Notes: a model not told the origin generated them from the sequence alone. Shown: positions 34,768-44,308, numbered from the stretch's first letter. The stretch: DNA of 44,308 bases from an uncultured Trichormus sp. (GCA_936914905.1 CAKZGI010000331.1:1-44308), one strand, 5' to 3'. A program made the numbers and translations.

Positions 34768-35305
34768 GACAGTGGATTAAATAACCTGTAACTCTGGTTA
34801 AGGGGTGTAATTCGATTGGGGTAAGAATTCATCAACAACAATCTTCAGATTTGATTTGAAGTCAAGAGCCACTTTTCGGCCGGTTTGATAGGTGTTATAG
34901 AGAATGGTCCTCAAGAGTTTGAGTCGAGTTTGGGTGGTTGCCGTTGCCATGAGGACTTTTAGAGTCTGGACACTCTCAAAAATCAGCTCCTGACACACGG
35001 CAGAAATATGAGGAAACAAACTATGCTCAAGCACCGTTTCGTCCTGAAGTTCCCGCAAGCCCAACTTTCAGGTTTCGTTATGGCATAATAGCAATCTGCG
35101 GATCTATACCTGCCCACCGTACCCTACTTTTACCGCCTCAATCGCCGCATATAGGCGGTGATCCTTTTGTGACAAAGACTTATAGTATCGTTGCATTTGA
35201 ACTTCAACCTCACTAGGGTCAGGGCGCATCATCTACCAGTTCTCCATCTACCCTTCTAGTGTATAGATATTATTGGCACTCTTATACCTTATTTAATTCA
35301 CTTTC
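34768..35305 (-). mobile_element. 538-bp internally deleted IS (ISAzo13-type, tentative)
   Basis: Ends GACAGTGGATTAAATAA (left) and TTATTTAATTCACTTTC (right) are inverted copies with two differences, flanked by the 5-bp direct repeat CTAAG. The left end matches 44155-44308 and the right end matches 1-49, so at least three copies touch this window. The coding part is a shortened transposase on the minus strand. The family call rests on remembered wording of N- and C-terminal segments and is tentative. Confidence 0.8.
34798..35229 (-). pseudogene. Transposase remnant with internal deletion
   Basis: From ATG 35227-35229 the protein reads MRPDPSEVEVQMQRYYKSL, SQKDHRLYAAIEAVKVGYGG, two stops (about 35110 and 35075), LGLRELQD, and then directly LFPHISAVCQELIFESVQTL up to VVDEFLPQSNYTP. 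The N-terminal DNA-binding part is thus joined to the extreme C-terminus and the central catalytic core is missing, so any movement needed a full-length copy elsewhere. The copy at the window end keeps LPLWNYTP where this one has LPQSNYTP. Confidence 0.65.
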
Positions 35306-35654
35306 CTAAGTATAAATTCCCTCGGACTTTTGCTCAAATCATCTTAAAAAACCTGTAGTTACTAGGGTATTGGAGAAAATCAGCCGTCCCCGCTTGAAAA
35401 AAATAGCTTCTCATCCTTTAACTTGGCAAATCAATGGGTTTTGTATTTCTTGGTTGACAATATTACTAATTGCGCCCATTCCTTTTACCAATCGTATCCC
35501 CACTATTGGTATTTTACTTTTGGCAGTTGCAACTATTTAATCTGATGGTTTGCTGATATCTATCGGTTATGTGATTACAGCTTTGATTACCTTGTTGTTT
35601 GGGTTTATTGGTTATGCGCTATGGTTAGCTCCCGGTTTACTCTCTGATATAGTC

Positions 35655-35695
35655 AATCTACCCATATATACTCAATAAGTATATATGGGTAGATT
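35655..35695. terminator. Perfect 17-bp hairpin over the exoD stop codon
   Basis: AATCTACCCATATATAC and GTATATATGGGTAGATT pair perfectly around the loop TCAATAA, which contains the exoD stop TAA. There is no strong T-run directly after it, so it may act as an RNA-stabilising or bidirectional stem rather than a classic terminator. Confidence 0.5.
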
Positions 35696-35947
35696 TAGAT
35701 AATTATTTTTATTCAGTTGCCAGCCCTTCACATTTACAGCATTTTAGATTTGTCAGTCTCTAATTCAAAATCCACATTCCTGTGATGGGAGAATTGTTAC
35801 AAAAATATATACCATCCCCATCAGAGGCTTGCTATGATATAGCACCCAGCTTAAAAAGCTGAGGTCAATGAACAGAAAAGTTATGTATTTTAAAAGACTT
35901 TTCTACTGACAACAATACAGAATTAAGTAATTAAGAGTTGCTAAAAT

Positions 35948-36140
35948 AAAACCCTCAGCTGAAAGCTGAGGGCTCAAATCTAATTAAGGTGCATCTACTA
36001 TTTTTTTATCCATCTAGGTTATAAGTATATCCGGAAGGTTTCGACTAACCAGATATTTTTTTGTATAAAGTCGTGAAATTTTTTAATTAAACCCCCAGTT
36101 CCACCTGAGGGCGCTTAATCAATTAAGGTATATATACTTC
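35948..36140. repeat. Two imperfect copies of a hairpin-plus-AATTAAGG unit
   Basis: Copy 1 (35948-36000) has the perfect stem CCCTCAGCT-GAA-AGCTGAGGG (35952-35972), followed by CTCAAATCTAATTAAGG. Copy 2 (36089-36140) has CCCCCAGTTCCACCTGAGGG, followed by CGCTTAATCAATTAAGG. A third small stem, CAGCTTAAAAAGCTG, is at 35848-35862. The region 35696-36240 has no coding signal otherwise. Confidence 0.5.
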
Positions 36141-36240
36141 CCTCTGTGTGTCTGTTACATCAGGATGAATTTCAAAAAGAGGGAATAAATAAGGAATGAG
36201 CCTCATTTGCTGAAAAATAGGGTTCATTTTGTTACTCAAG

Positions 36241-37518
36241 TTATCTGGAAGCAACTTGTGGTTCTGCCCAAATTTGTGACTCTGTGACACCAAAAGTTAC
36301 TGGCTGATCTCCGTCTGTGGTGACATTCACTGTCTTACCATCGCTGGCAACTTGCACCAGAGGCCAATTTTCCTCACCTAGTTCACCAGAGCGGAATAGG
36401 GCATGACCGGGCTGTTTTTTACTCCAACCTAACAATATTGCTATTTTTTCATGCTCATCGTCAGCTTGGATGGGAGCAACTGTTTTGGCATTATTTTCCT
36501 GTCGATCCCAAATTACAGCCTGGTCTGTTACATCTGCTGTGTTAAAGATGCCTACAAATTTGCGGGCTAAAAAGCGATCACCTTTTTGAGACCAACTGAT
36601 CGGAACTAAGACCCCTATTTTCCCTTCAGACTGAGATTGTGTTTCGGAGACAGCCTGTTTTAATAAAGGATCATTAACGTTAGCAGTTTTAGCCATTACC
36701 CGCAAACTCTTGGTTTGTCGGTCTTCTATAAATAAGAAGCTAGTCACTCGGCTGTTGTGCATTTCTGGGTTGACTTCCAGTTGCACACGGCTATAAACAG
36801 CATATCTACCATCAGGAGAAACCACTGGTATGCTGCGATAGTGCCGCACTCCAGAATGCCCTTGACCACCAATTGCCTCTTGTGTCGTCATAATCCACTG
36901 CCAAGGAATTGGATGGGGACTACCCATGGGATCATTTGGTAAAGCATCGGCATCCCTTGGTGGTCCATCTATAGGAACTTCTTTCATTAAGGGTGGCTGT
37001 GATTCTCTAATACTAGATGTTACTAATCCCTCATGATCGAGATTTTCACTCCCTTGAGAGTTAAGACTACCCAAAGCCTGATTTTTGGCTGCTTTTAATT
37101 TTTTGATTAAACTAGTTTGGACAACAGGCATATTTGGTAACTGAGCCTGTTTTACGAGAGGTGAATTATCAGTAACATTTATATCATCGCTTGACTGAGA
37201 ATTATTTTGTCCTACCCCGGAATTTACTAATATTTCCCTTTTTTGATTTATAGATGTATTTGCTAGTCCAATCCCAAATTTGCCTGGCAAAGAAGTAACT
37301 TCACCTATATTTAAATAGGATTTTCTAACAACAATTGTTTTTTGGGATTTTGAATCCAATTCGTTCAGCCCAGAACTACTTTTTGCTACCTGTGATTGTT
37401 TCGCTAAGGATGTGTGAACTGATACTCCTATAAAAGGAGCAACTACTATAATAACAACAGCGTACTTAAGAAATGGTTGTACGCGGAACCATCCTGACAG
37501 CAAAAGGGATTTCAGCAT
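36241..37518 (-). CDS. Hypothetical membrane-anchored protein with beta-propeller-like C-terminus
   Basis: The 425-residue ORF is intact; I do not recognise the family. The N-terminus has one membrane helix (FLKYAVVIIVVAPFIGVSV). Residues about 35-195 are polar, Ser/Gln/Lys rich and probably unstructured. The C-terminal half has short repeated strand motifs such as PVVSPDGRYAVYSRVQLE, SFLFIEDRQTKSLRVMAK, VPISWSQKGDRFLARKF and VQVASDGKTVNVTTDGDQP, like periplasmic TolB/WD-type propeller blades. It is probably exported and anchored. It stands alone, with 560 bp of hairpin-rich DNA downstream and 946 bp upstream. Confidence 0.75.
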   Translation of the reverse strand: MLKSLLLSGWFRVQPFLKYAVVIIVVAPFIGVSVHTSLAKQSQVAKSSSGLNELDSKSQKTIVVRKSYLNIGEVTSLPGKFGIGLANTSINQKREILVNSGVGQNNSQSSDDINVTDNSPLVKQAQLPNMPVVQTSLIKKLKAAKNQALGSLNSQGSENLDHEGLVTSSIRESQPPLMKEVPIDGPPRDADALPNDPMGSPHPIPWQWIMTTQEAIGGQGHSGVRHYRSIPVVSPDGRYAVYSRVQLEVNPEMHNSRVTSFLFIEDRQTKSLRVMAKTANVNDPLLKQAVSETQSQSEGKIGVLVPISWSQKGDRFLARKFVGIFNTADVTDQAVIWDRQENNAKTVAPIQADDEHEKIAILLGWSKKQPGHALFRSGELGEENWPLVQVASDGKTVNVTTDGDQPVTFGVTESQIWAEPQVASR

Positions 37519-38087
37519 GAGTGGACTCTCTAAGGGGCGGTTGCTATTGTGAGGAGCAATGTCTATTCAGGCGACTGGGAAAAGCTATTATTATGTATAA
37601 CAACAAACTAGAGGCTCTAAGGAGATAATCTCTCTAAATTTTGCATCACTTTACAAAAGTTTCAGTATCATCATTCACACCTTTACAATCTTTAAAATTT
37701 GTAATTTTTCAGGACAATCTGATCACATAAAATAGTATTGTTGTTCACTCCAGTATTTTTGATGTGACTATAAATTTAATTTCTACCTGATATTTAGCAT
37801 TAACTAAAATAGCAGGTACCCCTAAAAAGGGTATAAGCTAGTTTTTAGGCAAATTAAGAGTCATGCCTAAGTCTTGAGTTTAACTGTTTAAATTCGCATT
37901 AGCTCTATCTGCTGCATTTAAGACAGTTTTATCTATGAATAATCTGCTATAACAACGTCAACCTCGATAAAACGAAAGACTATCTTTATAAAGGCGATTT
38001 AGTCTTTAGAAAATCTAGGATGGTCATTGGACAATCAACAAATGCCTCATTGTTATTTATCCCAAGCTATAAATTGCTAGTGTATTC

Positions 38088-38123
38088 GCACATAGTATAA
38101 ATAAAAATATTTATACTATGTGC
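38088..38123. terminator. Perfect 16-bp hairpin with AAAA loop
   Basis: GCACATAGTATAAATA and TATTTATACTATGTGC pair perfectly around AAAA. It lies about 340 bp before fmt with no clear gene upstream on either side. It may be a terminator of a lost gene, or the whole of a very small palindromic repeat. Confidence 0.4.
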
Positions 38124-38436
38124 TATCGCTCAACTACAATAAAGCTAAGTTTAGTATTATATCAAATAAGTAGATCCTGAACTATCCAGCCTTGAGATAT
38201 AATGCAATACTTTTACTCGCAGAGAAAAGGAGCAGTAATTAGAATTAACTGACCAGCTTGCCAAAGCATTGTACTTGATCAAGAGATTTTTGTTGCACTG
38301 AATAATCAATAGTTTACCACGAAATAGCTAAGATTTAATATCCTTACAGCCAAATTGCACTGCGTCTTTTTCATGGATATCGTGACTTAGTCAATTCTGG
38401 GCAGTCACTTGTCAGTGATTCGTGACGCACTTAATA

Positions 38437-38464
38437 TTGACTAATGATTAATGACTAATAACTA
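38437..38464 (+). repeat. Short tandem repeat tract abutting the fmt start
   Basis: Degenerate copies of GACTAATGATTA/GACTAATAACTA run up to the fmt ATG. They leave no Shine-Dalgarno-like sequence in the usual place. Such tandem heptamer-like repeats are typical of Nostocales. Confidence 0.6.
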
Positions 38465-39466
38465 ATGAAAATTGTATTTTTTGGTACTCCCCAATTTGCT
38501 GTTCCCACCCTAGAGAAATTGTTGAATCATCCAGAATTTGAGGTTTTGGGAGTTGTCACCCAACCGGATAAACGCCGAGAGCGGGGAAATAAATTAACAC
38601 CTTCCCCAGTAAAAGCACTGGCTACTGCTCACAATCTACCTGTATGGCAATCTGAAAAAATCAAAAAAGATACTGAAACTTTAACCCAACTGCAACAACT
38701 AGCAGCAGATGTGTTTATTGTGGCTGCCTATGGACAAATTTTATCTAAGAAAATCTTAAAAATGCCGAAATTGGGCTGTATTAACGTACATGGTTCGATC
38801 TTACCCAAATATCGCGGGGCTGCTCCCATTCAATGGTGTTTATATAACGGTGAGCAAGAAACCGGAATCACGACCATATTAATGGATGTGGGGATGGATA
38901 CAGGAGATATGCTGCTAAAAGCCATAACACCAATTAACTTGCTAGATAATGCCCAGATTTTAGCAGAGAGATTAGCAACTCTTGGTGCAGATTTACTAAT
39001 AGAAACTTTGTACCAGTTGGAAAAACAAGAGATTCAACCCATTCCTCAAGATAACGATGCAGCAACTTATGCATCTTTGATTCAAAAGCAAGATTACATT
39101 TTAGACTGGTCAAGGAATGCTATTCAATTACACAATCAAATTAGAGGCTTTTATCCTAACTGCATAACGATATTTCGCGATCAAGCACTGAAAGTAACTG
39201 CTACTATTCCTATATACTCTGCTTATATATGCCACTTACCACTGGAACTACAAGAAAAAATACATAAAATACCTGATTTGTCAACTATATCAAGTCAACC
39301 AGGGGAAGTGGTCAGTATTGTTAAGGGAATGGGAGCAATTGTACAAACTGGTGAAGGTTTGTTGCTGTTGAGAGAAGTTCAGCTAACTGGGAAACGTCCC
39401 CAGTCAGGATGGGATTTTCTGAATGGTACTCGCTTGAATGTGGGAGAGGTCATGGGTAATTCGTAA
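38465..39466 (+). CDS. fmt: Methionyl-tRNA formyltransferase
   Basis: The 333-residue enzyme transfers a formyl group from 10-formyltetrahydrofolate to initiator Met-tRNA. The N-terminus [20 protein letters not shown] is characteristic. The catalytic region has [20 protein letters not shown] (Asn, His and the SLLP-like loop) and [15 protein letters not shown] with the conserved Asp. The C-terminal domain carries IRGFYPNC and ends in [10 protein letters not shown]. It is intact and of usual length, so translation initiation is maintained while neighbours decay. It overlaps the 3' end of the convergent DUF6464 gene by 17 bp. Confidence 0.95.
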   Translation: MKIVFFGTPQFAVPTLEKLLNHPEFEVLGVVTQPDKRRERGNKLTPSPVKALATAHNLPVWQSEKIKKDTETLTQLQQLAADVFIVAAYGQILSKKILKMPKLGCINVHGSILPKYRGAAPIQWCLYNGEQETGITTILMDVGMDTGDMLLKAITPINLLDNAQILAERLATLGADLLIETLYQLEKQEIQPIPQDNDAATYASLIQKQDYILDWSRNAIQLHNQIRGFYPNCITIFRDQALKVTATIPIYSAYICHLPLELQEKIHKIPDLSTISSQPGEVVSIVKGMGAIVQTGEGLLLLREVQLTGKRPQSGWDFLNGTRLNVGEVMGNS

Positions 39467-39890
39467 TAATGCCTCTGGCTCCCGTGAGAGATACGTAATT
39501 AGAAAAAGCTCTTATCTGTAACCTGTCACCTATTCCCTGATTCTCATAAGAACGGCATGACTCACAGGGTCCTTCTGGGTTGACTGCACAGCGGATAATC
39601 TCTGAATGAGCATTGTAGTCACAAGTAGCATCACCTATAACCCAGCGTCCCTGTACTAAACTTTTTTCTGATGGTCGTTGGGCTTTTTGTACGTAAATAG
39701 CGACATTATATAGATGATAATGCCCTGATTTAAGCTGATATCTATGACGACGCTCTAAAACTGCATAGGTTTTACCTTCAAAATCAAGATAGTTTCCTGG
39801 TTGGGGTGTCCAATCAAGCAGTAATTTACCAAGAGACTGACGTGGGTTTGTGAGAATTACCTCTGTTGGTAAAGAGTCTGGTTCTACCAT
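39450..39890 (-). CDS. DUF6464 family protein
   Basis: The 146-residue protein reads [20 protein letters not shown], then [20 protein letters not shown] and [20 protein letters not shown], with Cys residues in [12 protein letters not shown]. This resembles a cyanobacterial family listed as DUF6464, of unknown function. The four Cys in the C-terminal half could bind metal (inference). It is intact, convergent with fmt and overlaps it by 17 bp at the 3' end. Confidence 0.8.
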   Translation of the reverse strand: MVEPDSLPTEVILTNPRQSLGKLLLDWTPQPGNYLDFEGKTYAVLERRHRYQLKSGHYHLYNVAIYVQKAQRPSEKSLVQGRWVIGDATCDYNAHSEIIRCAVNPEGPCESCRSYENQGIGDRLQIRAFSNYVSLTGARGIITNYP

Positions 39891-40012
39891 AAGTTTATGT
39901 TATGTACTTTACATTATAAAAATGGTATCGTAAGAACAGACTCTCGATGAATGGATTTAACTAAAACGCTGTAATTCTCCCATTGAAATTGAGCGTATAC
40001 AAAATTAGAAAT

Positions 40013-40981
40013 TTAAATTGTGGCTACAACTGCGCCGATTTGGCTGATATCATACCCACCGAGGACTTCTAATTGTGAGTGAACCAGCCGATGTCCGAGA
40101 GTACCCAGTAATTGTTGTACAGATGGCTCTTGCATATATTCTTTCAGAATGACTAAATCATATCGTGAGTGACGTAGGGGGATAAATCCTAGTCCAAAGG
40201 CAATGGCAACAGAGGCTGTACTAATACCAGCATCCACCATGTCAGATGCGATTGCCCATCCTACCTCTTGATGACTATTCATAATCCACTCAAACCCTTG
40301 CAGTGATTGGAATGGTATTTTTTCCTGTTGTAAAGTTTGCTCTAACAGCGATCGGCTACCAGAACCCACCTCACGATTGGCGATCACTGCACCCATCTCC
40401 ACTACATCAGTGATACTTTTAATTTGCTTCGGATTCCCAGCTTGCACCATCAACCCTTCTTCCCAGACTCGGAGAGTGATGATTACTGCTTCCTTTCCCA
40501 CCAGCACTTTCCGCACAAACGGAGTGTTATATTCTCCCGTTTCCACATCATATAAATGCATCCCGGCAATATGCGCCTCACCTCTGCATAAATTGTGCAA
40601 TGCCGTCATACTATTAGCAAATTTGTATTGTACCCGAAGTTGAGGACGAAAAGCATCCTTACCAACCAATGGATAAGCTATCCATTGACCTCCCACTCGG
40701 GCTAAACTGACTCTTAATTGTTGGAGATTGTTAACAGGTTTGGTAAGCACAGCTTCGATTTGAGGTAAATCCTGCTCTAGCCAGAATAGTTCCTCCACTT
40801 GACAACCAAGAGCTTTAGCTAGGCGCAATGAAATCGCTACAGAAGGAGTATATAGCCCTGATTCAACACCACTAATAGTTTGACGAGTTACAGCAGCAAG
40901 ATTTGCCAGTTCCTACTGGCTCATACCCAAGCGAGTTCTAATAGACTTCAAGTTATTACGGATGTCGTTCTCCTGCTTCAT
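40013..40981 (-). pseudogene. HTH regulator with periplasmic-binding-type domain, one in-frame TAG
   Basis: From ATG 40979-40981 the protein reads NDIRNNLKSIRTRLGMSQ, TAG (40913-40915), then ELANLAAVTRQTISGVESGL: an Xre-type helix-turn-helix with the nonsense codon inside its first helices, probably CAG to TAG. The rest is fully open, including a binding domain with REVGSGSRSLLEQTL and SDMVDAGISTASVAIAFGLG, like molybdate/sulfate-type binding folds fused to HTH. A restart at 40828 would lack the DNA-binding part. With one lesion this is a recent pseudogene, or needs readthrough. A fragment of a similar protein is at 43171-43245, next to the nifH paralog. Confidence 0.75.
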
Positions 40982-41082
40982 TGGCCCTATACTCTCTATT
41001 TCCAGGTTAAATGATATTTAAGAGGTTAAAATATGTCTTTTTTGCTTATATGAGCAGGAAAAGGGAAGGCTAGTACCGCCGT

Positions 41083-41163
41083 GAATTCAAAATGCTTCTT
41101 TCAGAAGACCTACGCTAACAAAATAGTGCTTCCAGCAGGCTACGCCAACAAAATTCAAAATGT
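41083..41163. repeat. Interspersed repeat with two internal copies
   Basis: Two imperfect copies of TGCTTC..CAG..CTACGCTAACAAAAT lie at 41093-41124 and 41127-41154, and AATTCAAAATG occurs on both outer sides. The segment is non-coding and lies in the 300-bp space upstream of the HTH gene, where nothing else is visible. Confidence 0.5.
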
Positions 41164-41280
41164 ATACGGCGTAAGCTTTTCAGAGATTTGGAATGGTTTG
41201 TTTATTTACGCTGTACTGTACTAGTGATTTAGCATAACAAGTACGGTAGAGCCATCATTTTTATCTCAAGCATTAATAAA

Positions 41281-41652
41281 TTATGTCAACCAATCTCTAT
41301 CAGTAGATACTTCACTAACTCTGAATTCCCAAGGTATGCCTTTACTAATAGGAGGACAAAGACGAATAATTGCTCTTTGGGAAAACAGCTTTAACTTTTT
41401 AGATAAGTCGGGCACAGCATTAAAAATATGCCAATACATTTCTCTATTAGGACAAAGAATAATGAAAATTACATCACGGGAGTTTGTCTTGATACACCAT
41501 CGACAATTTGATAATAAAACCTGGATAATCCGATTTCAATTGCCATAGAAATGTTTGCCAATCACTTCATCTAAATTTTAGAGTAACATATCATCAAGAT
41601 ATGTGACTTGAGAAGGTGGTAAATCATCTGGCGGAAGGTAATGTTTATTCAT
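41281..41652 (-). pseudogene. Small hypothetical protein, decayed
   Basis: On the minus strand from ATG 41650-41652: MNKHYLPPDDLPPSQVTYLD, DMLL, a TAA, NLDEVIGKHFYGN, a stop, then after a shift SRDVIFIILCPNREMYWHIF, NAVPDLSKKLKLFSQRAIIR and LCPPISKGIPWEFRVSE to TAA 41281-41283. The consistent wording across frames shows a real gene of about 125 residues. I do not recognise the family. 41653-41871 is empty. Confidence 0.6.
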
Positions 41653-41871
41653 AACAAAAAATGCTGAAAAGATACAGCAGATAAAAGACAATAGTAATTA
41701 CCCATTCCCTAAAAATCAACCAATACAAACTAGGGAACAAGAGACTAAATAATATAGAGTTATTTATGCTTGATGACAGAGTAATTATGATGGATGTGGA
41801 CGTGAATAGACCACCTTTATGCTCTTAATAGAAGCTTTCACGGCTTCGTTTTTCCAGTGAAAGCAAGTGCC

Positions 41872-42848
<977 letters not shown>

Positions 42849-43018
42849 GATTTTTGCTCCTAGAGATTTTTAGATTTGATAGATTGGTGATGATGAGAAG
42901 TTCATACTGTAGGATTACAGTGCTTATGGTGTGTAAAACCATGCGGGAGGCGCAAGTTCTACGGCAACATTTGTACAGATGAAAAACATATATAAGTATT
43001 GGTACGTTTCTGTTGGTT

Positions 43019-43078
43019 AATCATTAGTCAGCTATCTTTTCTCCCATTAATAACTCATGACTAATAACTAACAACTAC
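43019..43078 (+). repeat. Short tandem repeat tract (TAATCATTAGT/GACTAATAACTAA type)
   Basis: Degenerate copies of AATCATTAGTCA and CATGACTAATAACTAA lie between the nifH paralog and the next remnant. They are of the same type as the tract before fmt. Confidence 0.5.
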
Positions 43079-43170
43079 CGGAAAATGGCTACAGAAGAAA
43101 TTGAAATTTATGCAGAGTTTTCCCCTGTTCCATACAACCAAACTTAGGAGAAACTTGGAAAGTTATAAAC

Positions 43171-43245
43171 TTAAATACTGGCAACAACTTCCCCGATTTT
43201 TCGGGTATCATAATCACCGATAACCTGTAGAGAAGTAAGAATTCA
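43171..43245 (-). pseudogene. C-terminal fragment of a second HTH/binding-domain regulator
   Basis: The minus strand reads LTSLQVIGDYDTRKIGEVVA then SI and a stop, against SQLEVLGGYDISQIGAVVAT then I and a stop at the end of the 40013-40981 gene. The match in spacing, GDYD/GGYD and the stop position indicates a paralog reduced to its last 25 codons. A plus-strand ORF of 20 codons at 43085 (MATEEIEIYAEFSPVP) just beside it is unrecognised. Confidence 0.55.
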
Positions 43246-43830
43246 GGGGTCAGGAATCAATGTGTATTGTTTTTCCAGGTATTTCGTGCTTTTGCTCTGT
43301 TTATTCCCTATTATTATACAATAACACAAACTTTGCTAATTTACTTGCGGTACGCAAGATTTTCTGCAATTTGAACTAAGTTATCTGTTGAATATAGCTG
43401 AAACACCTCTTGCTCCAAGTAATTCATAATTTTAAAAGTGAGGAAATTTTCTGAATAATCACAATTATATTTTCGCATCTATCAAATTAACTCGTAAAAT
43501 GCAACAAATAATATAGTTCTTACAATTAAGTTTTGGTTTTAATAATTTTAGAATTTGCAAACAAAACTTCCAGCAAATATATTAACTTAAATTAAAAATA
43601 AATTGACTTTGGGTAGGTAAGATACCCACCCGAAAAGATTTAAGAATTTATTGTTTATAAATCCCTGAAAACTAAAAATCTACTATTAGTCAGTCGCAAT
43701 GATAACATCAGTTGAAACCTAGACAGCAAGAGAGTTTTACTCCTGACTCCTGACTTCTGACTCCTGCTGTAATTTTACCAATTACTGATCTAAACATATG
43801 TGACAAGTATTTAACCGGATTAGATATTAA
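43246..43830. other. Intergenic region, 585 bp
   Basis: AT-rich DNA with no coding signal. The only structured part is the short repeat tract at 43739-43769, near the 3' side of the ferredoxin gene. Confidence 0.6.
43739..43769. repeat. Tandem ACTCCTG-type repeats
   Basis: Four degenerate units (ACTCCTG, ACTCCTG, ACTTCTG, ACTCCTG) occur in a row. This is the CTCCTGA family of short tandem repeats seen in Nostocales. Confidence 0.7.
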
Positions 43831-44070
43831 CTACCAAGTCGGATCACTAAAAAGATGTATGGTTAATTCCTCTTTTCCTGGTGGAACTGCTCTAATGCAG
43901 GCACGGATGATTTCTCCATCATCTAGTTCCACCGTGCAAGCATGACAAGTTCCCATTAAACAAGCTGTAGGAATTGATACCCCTGCTCTATCTGCTACAT
44001 CTAATAGGGATTCTCCTATTTCAGCATTAACTGTGACATCATCTGGTAGAAAACGGATGTTGATAGTCAT
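43831..44070 (-). CDS. [2Fe-2S] ferredoxin-type protein, short
   Basis: The 79-residue intact protein carries electrons on a plant-type [2Fe-2S] cluster. Ligands are visible in ACLMGTCHACTVELDDGE (Cys-x4-Cys-x2-Cys), with the fourth Cys in IIRACIRAV. It is shorter than photosynthetic ferredoxins (about 98 residues) and lacks part of their N-terminal region, like small ferredoxins found near nif genes. Its position after the nifH paralog remnants hints at a nitrogenase link, but that is inference. The start ATG (44068-44070) is directly preceded by a repeat tract without a clear ribosome site. Confidence 0.85.
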   Translation of the reverse strand: MTINIRFLPDDVTVNAEIGESLLDVADRAGVSIPTACLMGTCHACTVELDDGEIIRACIRAVPPGKEELTIHLFSDPTW

Positions 44071-44124
44071 TGGTGATTAGTCATTAGTGATTAGTGATTG
44101 GGGATTGGGGACTGGGAACTGGGT
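44071..44124. repeat. Short tandem repeats (TGATTAGT, then GGGGATTGGGGACTGGG)
   Basis: On the plus strand, degenerate TGATTAGT units pass into GGGATTGGGGACTGGGAACT units. The tract lies immediately upstream of the ferredoxin start codon, in its 5' untranslated region. Confidence 0.75.
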
Positions 44125-44154
44125 AAGATTTTTTCCAATTACGAGTTACCTAAG

Positions 44155-44308
44155 GATAGTGGATTAAATAATCCGTAACTCTGGTTAAGGGGTGTAATTC
44201 CATAGGGGCAAGAATTCATCAACAACAATCTTCAGATTTGATTTGAAGTCAACAGCCACTTTTCGGCCGGTTTGATAGGTGTTATAGAGAATGGTCGTCA
44301 GCAGTTTG
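44155..44308 (-). mobile_element. Left end of another IS copy, continuing past the window
   Basis: GATAGTGGATTAAATAA and the next 137 bases match the left part of the 34768-35305 element with about ten differences. The minus-strand coding end reads KVAVDFKSNLKIVVDEFLPL then WNYTP and stop (tta at 44185-44187). The five bases before it are again CTAAG (44150-44154). Confidence 0.8.

Larger units (their letters stand above)
34516..35678 (+). pseudogene. exoD: ExoD-family exopolysaccharide synthesis protein, split by an IS
   Basis: The 5' part (34516-34767) encodes LTLGDILGQTSERSF, PFLFPMPPGLTGPFGA and SPWIPKKIAK. The 3' part resumes at 35311 with YKFPRTFAQIILKNL, then (after a shift near 35355) KISRPRLKKIASHPLTWQI, a stop near 35538, and hydrophobic segments to TAA 35676-35678. 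The 538-bp element sits between Lys and Tyr codons, with CTAAG (34763-34767 and 35306-35310) on both sides. Removing the element and one CTAAG restores the reading order. ExoD proteins are small membrane proteins linked to exopolysaccharide; their mechanism is unknown. The further stop and shift in the 3' half suggest continued decay after insertion. Confidence 0.85.
37519..38464. other. Intergenic region, 946 bp
   Basis: No coding signal could be recognised on either strand. It contains a small stem TACCCCTAAAAAGGGTA near 37816, the perfect hairpin at 38088-38123, and a short-repeat tract that ends at the fmt start codon. The rest may be fully decayed coding DNA. Confidence 0.55.

Noticed and set aside
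36757-36942. A plus-strand ORF inside the hypothetical gene at 36241-37518
   Set aside because: It is short and antisense to a long open gene, with no family wording.

Overview
The window looks like chromosomal DNA of a filamentous nitrogen-fixing cyanobacterium (Nostocales). Visible support: HIP1 GCGATCGC octamers, short tandem TGATTAGT/GACTAATA-type repeats next to genes, cyanobacterial families (DUF1517, DUF6464, ExoD, a nifH paralog, a plant-type [2Fe-2S] ferredoxin) and cyanobacterial-style NRPS modules. The number of dead genes is extreme: from position 1 to about 28.3 kb every recognisable gene carries stops, frameshifts or deletions. That fits a genome under reductive decay, such as the Azolla symbiont lineage (inference).

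Region 1 (1-28,258) is the remains of one functional unit: a nonribosomal peptide siderophore pathway with its uptake machinery. On the plus strand are four NRPS remnants: a C-TauD hydroxylase tail (50-1875, cut at its 5' side by an insertion element), C-A-PCP-C-A-PCP (1897-8015), TubC-C-A-PCP-C (8012-12718) and C-A-PCP-reductase (12820-17193). An aldo/keto reductase, an MbtH-like protein and a scrap of an ABC exporter follow. Pocket residues of the adenylation domains still read Asp (or Asn), Gly, Thr and Asp. With the TauD-type hydroxylase this suggests a beta-hydroxyaspartate siderophore released reductively. Mostly on the minus strand follow a ferric-siderophore binding protein fragment, a sucrase/ferredoxin-like protein, a PepSY membrane protein, a penicillin-acylase-type hydrolase, FecE- and FecD-type ABC components, and an ORF that joins the N-terminus of ExbB to the C-terminus of a FecC-type permease. 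A tonB-type pseudogene lies divergently. Biosynthesis, maturation, export, import and energy coupling have all decayed.

Region 2 (28,429-39,890) is mostly intact housekeeping sequence: a DUF1517 protein, a GT4 glycosyltransferase, tRNA-Tyr and tRNA-Thr, a lipid kinase, a large membrane-anchored hypothetical protein, fmt, and a DUF6464 protein. Mobile debris sits among them: a 169-bp TIR element, an IS110-type remnant with a nested 108-bp MITE and a GC-rich repeat, and a 538-bp internally deleted IS that splits exoD with a 5-bp target duplication.

Region 3 (40,013-44,308) holds a HTH/periplasmic-binding-type regulator with a nonsense codon, a decayed hypothetical gene, a nifH paralog whose start codon and P-loop are destroyed, a fragment of a second regulator of the same type, and an intact small ferredoxin. 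Both window edges are ends of the same IS family: its right end at 1-49 and its left end from 44,155.
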